56,484 bases of DNA from contig UAVY01000003.1 of the NCBI GenBank assembly GCA_900446925.1, forward strand, positions 1 to 56,484, given 5' to 3'. Under the pieces are notes generated by a model. That model saw only the letters and a list, made by a program, of their open reading frames with translations. It was not told the origin of the DNA and searched no databases. Of this stretch, positions 22,933 to 33,800 are shown one piece after another. The position numbers were made by a program, and so were the translations under genes. Each line of letters begins with the position of its first letter. Position 1 is the stretch's first letter. This DNA is from Citrobacter koseri. GTDB lineage: Bacteria; Pseudomonadota; Gammaproteobacteria; Enterobacterales; Enterobacteriaceae.

Positions 22933-23766
22933 ATGCAGCGCTTACTTATTTTGGTTGCAGTATGTTTACTGAGCGGATGCTTAACCGCCCCGCCTAAAGA
23001 AGCCGCGAAACCGACATTAATGCCTCGTGCGCAAAGCTATAAAGATTTGACGCACCTGCCGATGCCAACGGGTAAGATTTTTGTCTCGGTTTATAATATT
23101 CAGGATGAAACGGGCCAGTTTAAACCTTATCCGGCGAGTAACTTCTCGACTGCCGTTCCGCAGAGCGCCACCGCGATGCTGGTGACTGCGCTGAAAGACT
23201 CCCGCTGGTTTATCCCGCTGGAGCGTCAGGGACTGCAAAACCTGCTGAACGAACGCAAAATTATTCGTGCAGCGCAGGAAAACGGCACGGTGGCTATCAA
23301 TAACCGAATCCCGCTTCAGTCCCTCACCGCCGCGAATATCATGGTGGAAGGGTCGATTATCGGTTACGAAAGCAACGTGAAGTCAGGCGGGGTCGGTGCG
23401 CGGTACTTCGGTATCGGTGCGGATACGCAGTATCAGCTTGACCAGATTGCGGTAAACCTGCGCGTGGTTAACGTCAGCACCGGCGAGATCCTCTCTTCGG
23501 TCAATACCAGCAAGACCATCCTTTCCTATGAAGTGCAGGCCGGGGTGTTCCGCTTTATTGATTACCAGCGACTGCTGGAAGGTGAAATCGGCTACACCTC
23601 GAATGAACCGGTGATGCTGTGTCTGATGTCAGCGATTGAAACGGGCGTTATCTTCCTGATTAACGACGGGATCGATCGCGGCCTGTGGGATTTGCAGAAC
23701 AAAGCGGAGCGTCAGAACGACATTCTGGTGAAATACCGCCACATGTCCGTACCGCCGGAATCCTGA
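22933..23766 (+). CDS. csgG: Curli secretion channel CsgG
   Basis: CsgG (277 residues) is the outer-membrane lipoprotein that forms the nonameric curli export pore. Lipobox LLSGC at residues 12-16, followed by LTAPPKEAAKPTLMPRA. The pore-constriction YPASNF segment is present. Last gene of csgDEFG, followed by a terminator. Confidence 0.97.
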   Translation: MQRLLILVAVCLLSGCLTAPPKEAAKPTLMPRAQSYKDLTHLPMPTGKIFVSVYNIQDETGQFKPYPASNFSTAVPQSATAMLVTALKDSRWFIPLERQGLQNLLNERKIIRAAQENGTVAINNRIPLQSLTAANIMVEGSIIGYESNVKSGGVGARYFGIGADTQYQLDQIAVNLRVVNVSTGEILSSVNTSKTILSYEVQAGVFRFIDYQRLLEGEIGYTSNEPVMLCLMSAIETGVIFLINDGIDRGLWDLQNKAERQNDILVKYRHMSVPPES

Positions 23767-23785
23767 TATTTCGCCAACCGTAGAA

Positions 23786-23846
23786 TGCCCGATGGCGCAG
23801 ACTTATCGGGCCTACAGCAGGCAGAATAAGTTTGCGCCATCAGGAT
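23786..23846. repeat. Degenerate REP element
   Basis: TGCCCGATGGCGCAGAC...GGGCCTACAGC and TTTGCGCCATCAGGAT resemble two opposed REP halves after csgG. The match to the consensus is partial. Confidence 0.5.
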
Positions 23847-23858
23847 TGACATCATATG

Positions 23859-23885
23859 AGCGTGGGGGAAACCTCACGCTTTTTT
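23859..23885 (+). terminator. Terminator of csgDEFG
   Basis: Stem AGCGTGGGG / CCTCACGCT (one G-T pair) followed by six T; the T-run overlaps the ycdZ stop on the opposite strand. Confidence 0.8.
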
Positions 23886-24368
23886 ATTTGCTGACCGCCG
23901 TCGGCGAAGAATCTCTTACCCGACGAGACGCCAGCCACAGCCCGCTATTTTTCATCGCATAGCCAAACACGAGTCCCAGCGCCAGCGAAGGCAGAACCAG
24001 TCGCCAGTCCCCCCTGCCCTGCAAACGTCGCGCATGCGCCGATAAAGGTGCCAGGCACAAAAGAAAGCAACAGTTGCTTCGCCTGAACGCACATCAAAAA
24101 CGCGACGATTCCCGTCATGACGTAACTGACGATCTCCAGATGCGGAGCCAGCGCGCTGCCGTGAATAATCACCAGCGCCCACACCACGCCGCTCAGGAGC
24201 GTACATGCAGAAATCAATAACCCTTTCAGGCCGCCCTGCGGACAGGCGAAATAGGCCGTACAGCCCAGAAAAACCCGCCCAACTGAGCAGGCCAAGAGAA
24301 ACGGCCACCCATCCCCAGATACCGGAGAGAATGCCCGTTGTGATTGCAATGGAGATAAGTATGTTCAT
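23884..24368 (-). CDS. ycdZ: YcdZ inner-membrane protein, DUF1097 (two frameshifts)
   Basis: YcdZ is a predicted multi-span membrane protein of unknown function. Start MNILISIAITTGILSGIWGW at 24368. One extra T (minus strand) in the run at 24269-24273 and one extra G in the run at 24009-24014 break the frame; repaired, the product is about 160 residues with helices LSGVVWALVI, IVAFLMCV and LALGLVFGYAM. It is convergent with csgG. Identification rests on similarity to remembered E. coli YcdZ. Confidence 0.88.
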
Positions 24369-24469
24369 GCCGCGCATCATAGCAGAAAAGCGGCATACGA
24401 ATGAGATCACGCACACATTTTATGCAAGACAATTAATCACGTTGCATAACAAAGTGACCATGATCACAT

Positions 24470-25024
24470 TTACTCTTCAGCGCCTTCCTGTAACTCATCC
24501 CACATTGCGCCGATCGCATCGCGCGTCAACGGCGCCATCGTACGCCAGAATGGCGTCGCGGCATGGGCTTCCACTTTGCCAAGGAAAGTACCGCACCAGG
24601 GAAGCAGGTATTCAATAAACAGCGTTTCCAGCGCTTCGCTCTCATCTTCAGCAGACTGATCCTCCAGCCAGGAGGCGGCCAGCAGCAGCGTACCGATATG
24701 GTCGGCAGGGGTATCCGCCAACGGCATACCGCGAGCGGAAAGAAACGCGCGAACATCGGACTCCTTCGCCCCTTCCACCCAGGCGCTGCGATAAGGCGAC
24801 ACGGCGCACTCGTCGCCGACAAACAGCGCATTGTAGTCCGCCGCCAGTTGGGTCATGTCGCAACTTTTTTGCAACCGCGCCAGAAGCTCATCCTGCTCCA
24901 GCGGCCAGCTTGCCGACAATTTACCCTCGCGGATCAGCGTAAACAGAGGAACCAGCAGAGGGTCCTGCGGTTGGCGGTAATACAGCGATCCCAGCACACG
25001 ACACAGGATAGAAAACTCATTCAT
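24470..25024 (-). CDS. ycdY: TorD-family chaperone YcdY
   Basis: A 184-residue all-helical protein of the TorD/DmsD redox-enzyme chaperone family. In E. coli it activates the zinc phosphatase YcdX and is linked to swarming. The family core is visible (EFSILCRVLGSLYYRQPQ, DYNALFVGDECAVSPYRSAW). It lies 23 bases after ycdX and is probably co-transcribed. Confidence 0.93.
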   Translation of the reverse strand: MNEFSILCRVLGSLYYRQPQDPLLVPLFTLIREGKLSASWPLEQDELLARLQKSCDMTQLAADYNALFVGDECAVSPYRSAWVEGAKESDVRAFLSARGMPLADTPADHIGTLLLAASWLEDQSAEDESEALETLFIEYLLPWCGTFLGKVEAHAATPFWRTMAPLTRDAIGAMWDELQEGAEE

Positions 25025-25047
25025 TGATATATTCCAGTTATCAGCAA

Positions 25048-25788
<741 letters not shown>

Positions 25789-25871
25789 TCACTCCTGTAG
25801 TCGTTTTCCGACAAGGATAGCAGGTATCGTCGCCATTTATTAGTCGAAACCCGGCGCTAACCGGGTTGTCA

Positions 25872-26811
25872 TCAGTAGCCGCGAACGCGATCGACCTGAC
25901 CCGTCACGGATTCGCCGCGTTCCAGATGCGTAATGGTGCGCGAAATATAGTCCACGGCTTCCGCCGGGCGGGTGACGGCGGCAATGTGCGGCGTCATCGC
26001 CACGCGAGGATGTTGCCAGAGCGGACTCTCTTTTGGCAACGGCTCGCGGCTGAAAACATCCAGCATCGCCCCTTTGAGTTTTTCGCTATTCAACGCGGCA
26101 AGCAGATCGTCCTCATTAACATGCACGCCGCGCGCCAGGTTAAGCAGGTAAGCGCCATCCCGTAACTGATTGAGCAAGCCGGAATTAATAATGCCCACCG
26201 TCTCCGCCGTATTTGGCAGCAGGTTGATCAGCACCCTTGTTTGATTCAGGAATGCGCCTAACTCCTCAGTCCCCGCAAAACTCTCTACGCCAGGCCAGGA
26301 TTTACGGCTACGGCTCCAGCAGCGAAGCGGGAATCCCCATGCCTGGAGCGCTTCAGCGACTTTGGCGCCCAGCACCCCCGCCCCCATAATACCGACGGTG
26401 AATTCATCGCGATCATATTCCGGCAGCGGCTGCCATGTTGACTGGTTTTTCAGCGCCTGATAGTCATCGAAACGGCGGAACCAATGCAGCACCTGGCTCA
26501 CGGCATACTCCTGCATTTGCAGGCCCATGCCGGTATCTTCCAGGCGGAACAGCGGGATAGAGGCATCCAGCATTTCCGGGTGCGCTTTGAGCTTACTCAG
26601 AATGGAATCCACACCTGCGCCAAGCGCAAATACGGCTTTTAGCTTCCGTCCTTCGAGCATCTCCACCGGCGGATGCCACACGAGCGCATAATCCGCAGGT
26701 TCGTTATCACCGGGTTTCCATTCACGAATATTCGCGCCGGGAATCGCCTTTGCCAAAGCGTTAAGCCACCAGGCCGTATCGAAGGTCGGGGTGATAGAAC
26801 ATTATCTCCAT
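25872..26811 (-). CDS. ghrA: Glyoxylate/hydroxypyruvate reductase A (one frameshift)
   Basis: GhrA reduces glyoxylate and hydroxypyruvate with NADPH. It is a D-2-hydroxyacid dehydrogenase: Rossmann motif [19 protein letters not shown], and the catalytic histidine in [10 protein letters not shown]. An extra C near 26786 (read CCCCGACC for CCCCACC on the minus strand) disrupts the N-terminus; the conserved start is ATG 26811 (MEIMFYHP), giving 312 residues, as in E. coli. Confidence 0.94.
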
Positions 26812-27048
26812 GTTGACTCCTGAGTGTTGTTGTGCGGAATTTACTCGCACTTATTATCATCATTTTCATAGGGATCATCAGCATAACAAATTTAGAGATG
26901 CTGGCAAAAAAAGCAGTTTCCGCTTATTTAAACTGCATGTTGATTGAAGTTTGTGTAATTGCACGATTTTTTAGAAAAGGTGATTGACGCCGGGGGGCGT
27001 ATTTCCCTAAATTAGCGCCCGTTCCAGCAACACTGGAACGACAATATG

Positions 27049-27136
27049 GGTGAGGTGTCCGAGTGGCTGAAGGAGCACGCCTGGAAAGTGTGTATACGGC
27101 AACGTATCGGGGGTTCGAATCCCCCCCTCACCGCCA
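27049..27136 (+). tRNA. serX: tRNA-Ser (anticodon GGA)
   Basis: An 88-base type II tRNA with a long variable arm. Acceptor arms GGTGAGG / CCTCACC, anticodon GGA at 27083-27085, T-loop GGTTCGAATCC, discriminator G and encoded CCA at 27134-27136. It decodes UCC/UCU. In E. coli the same gene lies next to ghrA. Its last 19 bases are repeated 184 bp downstream. Confidence 0.97.
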
Positions 27137-27190
27137 TATTCAGAAAAAGAGCTCGTACAAAAGTACGGGCTTTTTTTTCACCTATTGCAC
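27118..27190 (+). repeat. Direct repeat, copy 1: tRNA-Ser 3' end plus terminator
   Basis: Begins inside the T-arm of serX (AATCCCCCCCTCACCGCCA), runs through ATATTCAGAAAAAGAGC and a terminator to TTGCACG. It matches copy 2 exactly 184 bases downstream with a few mismatches (ACAAAA vs ACGAAA, CACCTA vs CGCATG). The tRNA terminator within this copy is at 27151-27178: stem GCTCGTAC / GTACGGGC then T8. Confidence 0.93.
27151..27178 (+). terminator. Terminator of serX
   Basis: GCTCGTAC / GTACGGGC (one G-T pair), loop AAAA, followed by eight T; duplicated at 27335-27362. Confidence 0.9.
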
Positions 27191-27301
27191 GTACTGTGGG
27201 GGGATGAGAACCCACGACCGGGGTTCGACAACTGGCGACAGCCAGTTGGACAGACCGCGAACGCAGAGAACGGGCTGCCCGCAGGGCGAGCGAAGCGAGT
27301 C

Positions 27302-27374
27302 AATCCCCCCCTCACCGCCATATTCAGAAAAAGAGCTCGTACGAAAGTACGGGCTTTTTTTTCGCATGTTGCAC
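27302..27374 (+). repeat. Direct repeat, copy 2: tRNA-Ser 3' end plus terminator
   Basis: Second copy of the serX 3' end (AATCCCCCCCTCACCGCCA) with its own terminator stem at 27335-27354 and T8 at 27355-27362. Between the copies lies about 110 bp with GGGGTTCGACAACTGG, another T-arm-like string, and a GC-rich GGGCTGCCCGCAGGGCGAGCG. No gene is encoded in the interval. Such repeats behind tRNA genes can be traces of site-specific integration or of tRNA gene duplication and loss. Confidence 0.93.
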
Positions 27375-27401
27375 GCGCTATCCGGCTAACAAGAACACCC
27401 C

Positions 27402-27478
27402 AGGACCGGTAAGCGTTAGCGCCACCGGGCGCCTGCACATCGCCGGATGGCAGCGCAAACGCCTTATCCGGCCTACAA
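27402..27478. repeat. BIME / paired REP between serX and phoH
   Basis: ACCGGTAAGCGTTAGCGCCACCGGGC and GCCGGATGGCAGCG...CCTTATCCGGCCTAC are opposed REP units. They lie downstream of phoH. Confidence 0.85.
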
Positions 27479-27479
27479 A

Positions 27480-27503
27480 AAACAAAGCCCGGTTTCCCGG
27501 GCT
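27480..27503 (-). terminator. Terminator of phoH
   Basis: On the minus strand AGCCCGG / CCGGGCT with loop GAAA is followed by TTGTTTTTTG, 19 bases after the phoH stop. Confidence 0.8.
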
Positions 27504-27521
27504 ATGAGATCTGACGACGCT

Positions 27522-28310
27522 TCAGTTGTAGGCATGAAGGGTTCGTTGGCACAATGCCGAACGCACGCAGTCGTCTTTATGGAAACGGACAATACCTATC
27601 ATCTCATCTTCTTCAAAGCGAGCTAACGCATCACTTAACCCCGATTGAACATGAGCCGGTAAATCGCACTGGGTAATGTCGCCATTTACGATAACCGTCA
27701 CGTTCTCCCCGAGGCGCGTTAAGAACATCTTCATTTGCGCAGCAGTCACATTCTGAGCCTCGTCAAGAATGACGACTGCATTTTCAAATGTACGTCCGCG
27801 CATATAGGCGAACGGCGCGATTTCCACCTTACCAATCTCAGGCCGCAGGCAGTATTGCATAAAAGACGCGCCCAGGCGTTTCACCAGCACGTCATAGACG
27901 GGCCGGAAATAAGGCGCGAACTTCTCGGATATATCGCCTGGTAAGAAGCCGAGATCTTCATCGGCCTGCAAAACCGGACGGGTAACAATAATCCTGTCTA
28001 CATCTTTATGTATCAGGGCCTCTGCTGCTTTTGCCGCACTGATCCAGGTTTTTCCACACCCGGCTTCGCCAGTGGCGAAGATCAGTTGTTTACTCTCGAT
28101 AGCATTCAGGTAGTGCTCCTGAGCCTCATTTCGCGCTACGATTGGTGTGGCGTCACGGCTATCACGCGCCATGCCTATCGCTTCTACGCCGCTCATCTGC
28201 ACAAGCGAGGTGACCGATTCTTCTTCACGTTGTTTGTGGCTACGCGAATCCCGTCTCAGCACACGTTTTGCTTCACGACGAGCTTTGATCACTGCTTTTT
28301 GTCTTCCCAT
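27522..28310 (-). CDS. phoH: PhoH ATPase
   Basis: PhoH is a phosphate-starvation inducible P-loop ATPase, likely with RNA helicase/nuclease-associated roles. Walker A GEAGCGKTW and Walker B VVILDEAQN are intact. I chose ATG 28310 (MGRQKAVIKARREAKR), giving 262 residues as in E. coli, rather than an ATG three codons upstream. Upstream lies putP rather than the pga/efe genes seen in K-12. Confidence 0.95.
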   Translation of the reverse strand: MGRQKAVIKARREAKRVLRRDSRSHKQREEESVTSLVQMSGVEAIGMARDSRDATPIVARNEAQEHYLNAIESKQLIFATGEAGCGKTWISAAKAAEALIHKDVDRIIVTRPVLQADEDLGFLPGDISEKFAPYFRPVYDVLVKRLGASFMQYCLRPEIGKVEIAPFAYMRGRTFENAVVILDEAQNVTAAQMKMFLTRLGENVTVIVNGDITQCDLPAHVQSGLSDALARFEEDEMIGIVRFHKDDCVRSALCQRTLHAYN

Positions 28311-28823
28311 GGATAGCACCTTGAGTTGTTGGTATACATCACACGCGCCGTTGGCGGCACGATTATGCGCACAAACATCTGAGGGTTGGCTTCCTTGTAA
28401 GCCATTGCTTGCTTTTTGAAAAGACGCCCTACACGGCTACGCGCACCGAATACGGCGTCAGTAACAGGGATAAAAAGAGGAAGTGAGAGGAATTTAGCGG
28501 TGACGACAGGGCTACCGGAGGAGAGGCATCCGCATAAGTTATTGCTGTTACTGCGAAAAACGTGTCCAGTACAGGACCTTACCATTCGCGATCTCCATAG
28601 TGAAAAGTGTCATCACTGCCGGGAACTACCGCTATTACGTATTAGTACAACATAATTTATCATTAATGCAACAACATATTTACCATGCATTAACTAAAGT
28701 TCCCCTTTGCACTGGCAATAGTCTCTTACAGAGATATTACAAAATTATTTCACCTGAACGCTCATAGTAAAAATTAATACTTTCATTCATCGACATACAG
28801 AGAAACACGCCACAATTCTGAAT
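28311..28823. other. phoH upstream region, no gene seen
   Basis: A 513-bp stretch between phoH and the putP terminator. The candidate ORFs here have no recognisable homology and overlap oddly. It should hold the phoH promoter; I found no convincing pair of Pho boxes. The putP-side 200 bp is AT-rich. Confidence 0.6.
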
Positions 28824-28845
28824 AAAAAGCCCGCGCATGGCGGGC
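28824..28845 (-). terminator. Terminator of putP
   Basis: On the minus strand GCCCGC / GCGGGC with a 5-base loop is followed by T5, 27 bases after the putP stop. Confidence 0.8.
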
Positions 28846-28872
28846 GATGAAAGTAAACGGGCAGCGGTCAGA

Positions 28873-30384
28873 TTACTCTGCCTGTAAACGCGACGGCGGT
28901 GCGGAGTGGTAATACGCATCCGCTTTCGCAAAACGTTCTTGCATAGCTGACGACGGCGCTTTGCCCAGCAGGCTAAAGACCACAATCCCGATGCTGCCGA
29001 AGATGAAGCCAGGGATGATTTCGTACAGATCCAGCCAGCCAAACTGTTTCCAGACAATAACCGTCAGCGCCCCGATAACCATTCCGGCCAGCGCGCCGTT
29101 ACGGGTCATACGCGACCACATCACCGAGAACAGCACGACCGGGCCAAACGCCGCGCCGAAGCCCGCCCACGCATAGCTCACCAGACCGAGCACGCGGTTT
29201 TCAGGGTTAGCAGCCAGCGCGATAGACACCAGCGCAACCACCAGCACCATAATGCGCCCTACCCATACCAGCTCTTTCTGGCTCGCGCCTTTACGCAAGA
29301 AGGCTTTATACAAATCTTCGGTAATCGCGCTGGAGCACACCAGCAGCTGGCAGCTTAACGTCGACATCACCGCCGCGAGAATAGCGGACAGCAGAATACC
29401 GGCAATCCACGGATTGAACAGGATTTGCGCCAGTTCAATGAACACGCGTTCCGAGTTCTGATTCACCGCTCCGGCCAGTGCCGGGTTATTGTTAAAGTAA
29501 GCAATGCCGAAGAAGCCGACAGCCACCGCCCCCGCCAGACACAGGATCATCCAGCTCATACTGATGCGACGCGCGTGCACGATGCTGTGGTGAGAATCCG
29601 CCGCCATAAAGCGCGCCAGAATATGCGGTTGACCAAAGTAGCCCAGCCCCCAGCCCATCAGGGAGATAATGGCGACAAAGTTCAGCCCCTTGAGCATATC
29701 CACATTCTCAATGCTCTTTTGTTTAATCACTTCCAGGGAGTCACCAAAACCGCCGACGCTGATGATCACAATAACAGGGCGTCAGAATCAGGGGCGAAAA
29801 TCATCAGGCTGGCCTGGACGGTGTCTGTCCAGCTCACGGCCAGGAAGCCGCCAATAAAGGTATAGATAATGGTGGCTGCCGCCCCCGCCCACAGCGCAGT
29901 TTCATAGCTCATGCCAAAGGTGCTTTCAAACAGACGCGCCCCTGCCACAATCCCCGATGCGCAATAAATGGTGAAAAACAGCAGGATAACCAGGGCAGAG
30001 ATAATGCGCAGAACGCGACTTTTATCTTCAAAACGCCCGGTAAAATAATCCGGCAGAGTCAGGGCGTTATCATTGAATTCAGTGTGGACGCGTAAACGTC
30101 CAGCCACCAGTTTCCAGTTAATCCATGCCCCTAACGTCAGACCAATCGCGATCCAGCTTTCAGAAATCCCCGACAGGAAAATCGCCCCCGGCAGACCCAT
30201 CAGCAGCCAGCCGCTCATATCAGATGCGCCAGCGGATAATGCCGTCACAAACGGCCCAAGGCTGCGGCCGCCGAGAATATAGTCATCAAAGTTTTTGGGT
30301 CGAACGCCATGCAATAAACCCTATCAATATCATGCCAAAGATATAGACACAAAACGTCACCAACATCGGTGTGCTAATAGCCAT
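28873..30384 (-). CDS. putP: Sodium/proline symporter PutP (three frameshifts)
   Basis: PutP imports proline with sodium; it is an SSS-family inner-membrane protein. Start MAISTPMLVTF at 30384. Indels: an extra T (plus strand) in the run at 30292-30296, an extra base near 29776, and an extra G in the run at 29791-29794. Corrected length 502 residues, as in E. coli, with the conserved SAGASDMSGWLLMGLPG sodium-site region and C-terminal PPSRLQ. Divergent from putA across the PutA operator region. Confidence 0.95.
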
Positions 30385-30570
30385 CAAAAGTCTCCAGATT
30401 TTATGTGCCGGCAATAATAAGAGCTGCCGTTTTATACCCTGCCGGAACGTGGCAATGGTGTTTATGTTTACCAGGGCGACCGTATCCTGCCGGAAGCGGT
30501 GGTCATTCACAATCGATTTAACACATCATTTACATCAAATTTTATTCGGGTGGGATACTATTTTTCTCCA

Positions 30571-30603
30571 GGTTGCACTCTCTCACATTTTTTAAGGTTG
30601 CAC
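30571..30603 (+). promoter_or_regulatory. PutA operators, putP side
   Basis: GGTTGCAC occurs at 30571-30578 and again at 30596-30603, 25 bases apart. GTTGCA is the PutA ribbon-helix-helix recognition core. Confidence 0.8.
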
Positions 30604-30727
30604 CTTTCAAAAGTGTTAACTGCCGCAGAGAAAAAGATTTGGTTATTGTTTTTATCCCATCCAGAAGCGTCTCTTCTTTTAACATTTCATTCATTTTTAA
30701 GCTTGCAAGGCAGGTCACATTTAACGA

Positions 30728-30744
30728 GGTTGCACAAAGTTGCA
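30728..30744 (+). promoter_or_regulatory. PutA operators, putA side
   Basis: GGTTGCAC at 30728-30735 and GTTGCA at 30739-30744 lie 11 bases apart, about 65 bases upstream of putA. Confidence 0.8.
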
Positions 30745-30806
30745 ACATGGTGGATATTTCTCGATAACTATCAGCAGCACATATCAGAACAACAGGAGTA
30801 GACGGC

Positions 30807-33800
30807 ATGGGAACCACCACGATGGGGGTTAAGCTGGACGACGCGACGCGCGAGCGTATTAAAACAGCAGCAACACGAATTGATCGCACCCCACACTGGC
30901 TGATCAAACAGGCAATCTTTAATTATCTGGAAAAACTGGAAAGCGACGAGGCGTTACCGGAGTTGCCCGCCCTGCTGGCTGGCGCCGCCAATGAAGGCGA
31001 TGAGTCAACCGCACAGCAGGAAGAAAACCACCAGCCTTTCCTTGAGTTTGCCGAGCAGATCCTGCCTCAGTCGGTCTCCCGCGCCGCGATTACCGCAGCT
31101 TACCGTCGCGCCGAAACCGATGCGGTGCCGATGTTAATGGAGCAGGCGCGTCTGCCGCAACCGGTGGCCGAACAGGCCCACAAGCTGGCCTATCAACTGG
31201 CGGAGAAACTGCGTAACCAGAAAACGGCCAGCGGCCGCGCCGGGATGGTGCAGGGGCTGTTGCAGGAGTTCTCCCTCTCCTCGCAGGAAGGCGTCGCGCT
31301 GATGTGCCTTGCGGAAGCGCTGCTGCGTATCCCGGATAAAGCGACGCGTGACGCGCTCATCCGCGACAAAATCAGCAACGGCAACTGGCAGTCGCATATT
31401 GGCCGCAGCCCGTCGCTGTTTGTTAATGCCGCCACCTGGGGTCTGTTGTTTACCGGCAAGCTGGTCTCTACCCACAACGAAGCCAGTCTCTCTCGCTCGC
31501 TGAACCGGATTATCGGTAAGAGCGGCGAGCCGCTGATCCGCAAAGGCGTTGACATGGCAATGCGCCTGATGGGCGAGCAGTTCGTCACCGGCGAAACCAT
31601 CGCCGAAGCGCTGGCGAATGCGCGTAAGCTGGAAGACAAGGGCTTTCGCTACTCCTACGATATGTTAGGCGAAGCGGCGCTGACCGCCGCCGATGCGCAG
31701 GCTTATATGGTCTCGTATCAGCAGGCTATTCACGCCATTGGCAAAGCGTCTAACGGACGCGGAATTTATGAAGGGCCGGGGATCTCCATCAAGCTTTCCG
31801 CCCTGCACCCGCGCTACAGCCGCGCGCAGTATGACCGTGTGATGGAGGAGCTGTATCCGCGCCTGAAATCACTGACGCTGCTGGCGCGTCAGTACGATAT
31901 CGGCATCAACATCGACGCCGAAGAAGCCGACCGTCTGGAAATCTCCCTCGACCTGCTGGAAAAACTTTGTTTTGAGCCGGAACTGGCTGGCTGGAACGGC
32001 ATCGGTTTCGTGATTCAGGCTTATCAGAAACGCTGCCCGTTTGTGATTGATTATCTGATCGATCTCGCCACGCGCAGCCGTCGCCGCCTGATGATCCGCC
32101 TGGTGAAAGGCGCGTACTGGGACAGTGAAATCAAACGCGCCCAAATGGACGGACTGGAGGGATACCCGGTTTACACCCGCAAGGTCTATACCGACGTTTC
32201 TTATCTGGCCTGCGCGAAAAAACTGCTCGCCGTACCGAATCTGATTTACCCGCAGTTTGCGACCCATAACGCCCATACTCTGGCGGCGATTTATCAACTG
32301 GCGGGGCAGAACTACTATCCAGGCCAGTATGAATTCCAGTGTCTGCACGGCATGGGCGAACCGCTGTACGAGCAGGTCACCGGTAAAGTGGCGGATGGCA
32401 AACTCAACCGTCCGTGTCGTATTTATGCCCCGGTCGGCACGCATGAAACGCTGCTGGCGTATCTGGTGCGCCGCCTGCTGGAAAACGGCGCCAACACCTC
32501 CTTCGTTAACCGTATTGCCGACGCCACGCTGCCGCTGGATGAACTGGTCGCCGATCCGGTGGAGGCCGTGGAAAAACTGGCGCAGCAAGAAGGGCAAACC
32601 GGCTTGCCGCATCCGAAAATCCCGCTGCCTCGCGACCTCTACGGACAAGGCCGGGAAAACTCCGGCGGGTTAGATCTGGCGAACGAACACCGTCTGGCTT
32701 CCCTCTCCTCCGCCCTGTTGAACAATGCGCTGCAAAAATGGCAGGCCAAACCGATGCTGGAACAGCCGGTCGCTGACGGAGAGATGACGCCGGTGATCAA
32801 CCCGGCAGAGCCGAAAGACATCGTCGGCTACGTGCGCGAAGCCAGCGCTGCGGATGTTGAACAAGCGCTGCAAAACGCGGTTAACAACGCCCCTATCTGG
32901 TTTGCCACGCCACCGCAGGAACGCGCCGCCATCCTGCAACGCGCGGCGGTATTAATGGAAGGCCAAATGCAGCAGTTGATTGGCATTCTGGTACGCGAAG
33001 CCGGGAAAACCTTCAGTAATGCCATTGCAGAAGTACGCGAAGCGGTGGATTTCCTCCACTACTACGCCGGGCAGGTACGCGATGACTTTGATAACGAAAC
33101 GCATCGTCCTTTAGGCCCGGTCGTCTGTATCAGCCCGTGGAACTTCCCGCTGGCCATCTTCACCGGACAAATTGCCGCTGCGCTGGCGGCGGGCAACAGC
33201 GTCCTCGCGAAACCGGCGGAACAAACGCCGCTGATTGCCGCCCAGGGCATCGCCATCTTACTGGAAGCCGGTGTTCCGCCGGGCGTAGTGCAGTTGCTGC
33301 CCGGCCAGGGTGAAACCGTTGGGGCGCAGTTAACCTCCGACGAGCGCGTACGCGGCGTGATGTTTACCGGCTCGACCGAAGTCGCCAGCTTATTGCAGCG
33401 TAACATCGCCACCCGTCTGGATGCGCAGGGTCGCCCGATTCCGCTGATTGCGGAAACCGGCGGGATGAACGCCATGATCGTGGACTCCTCCGCCCTTACC
33501 GAACAAGTGGTTGTGGATGTGCTGGCATCTGCGTTTGACAGTGCCGGGCAGCGCTGCTCGGCGCTGCGCATACTGTGCTTGCAGGATGATATCGCCGACC
33601 ACACCCTGAAAATGCTGCGCGGGGCAATGGCGGAATGCCGCATGGGTAATCCGGGCCGTCTGACCACCGACATTGGCCCGGTTATCGATAACGAAGCCAA
33701 AACCAATATCGAGCGCCATATTCAGGCGATGCGTACGAAAGGTCGTCCGGTATTCCAGGCCGTACGTGAGAACAGCGATGATGCGCGCGAATGGCAAACC

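Larger units (their letters stand above)
30385..30806. promoter_or_regulatory. put control region
   Basis: A 422-bp spacer between divergent putP and putA. In E. coli and Salmonella the PutA protein itself binds GTTGCA-type operators here and represses both genes without proline. Four such elements are visible and are listed below. Confidence 0.9.

Noticed and set aside
26849..26878. Possible Fur site upstream of ghrA (TTATTATCATCATTTTCAT)
   Set aside because: Only loosely similar to the GATAAT hexamer array and not palindromic; ghrA is not a known Fur target.
27137..27374. Complete prophage or island at serX
   Set aside because: Only the repeat remains; no integrase, phage gene or base-composition shift is visible between ghrA and phoH.
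28289..28655. Overlapping ORFs upstream of phoH
   Set aside because: Both strands are open over the same span, no ribosome site or family match; treated as the phoH upstream region.
31869..32648. Minus-strand ORF of 259 codons inside putA
   Set aside because: Antisense shadow of the intact PRODH part of putA; GC-rich codon structure makes such open frames common.
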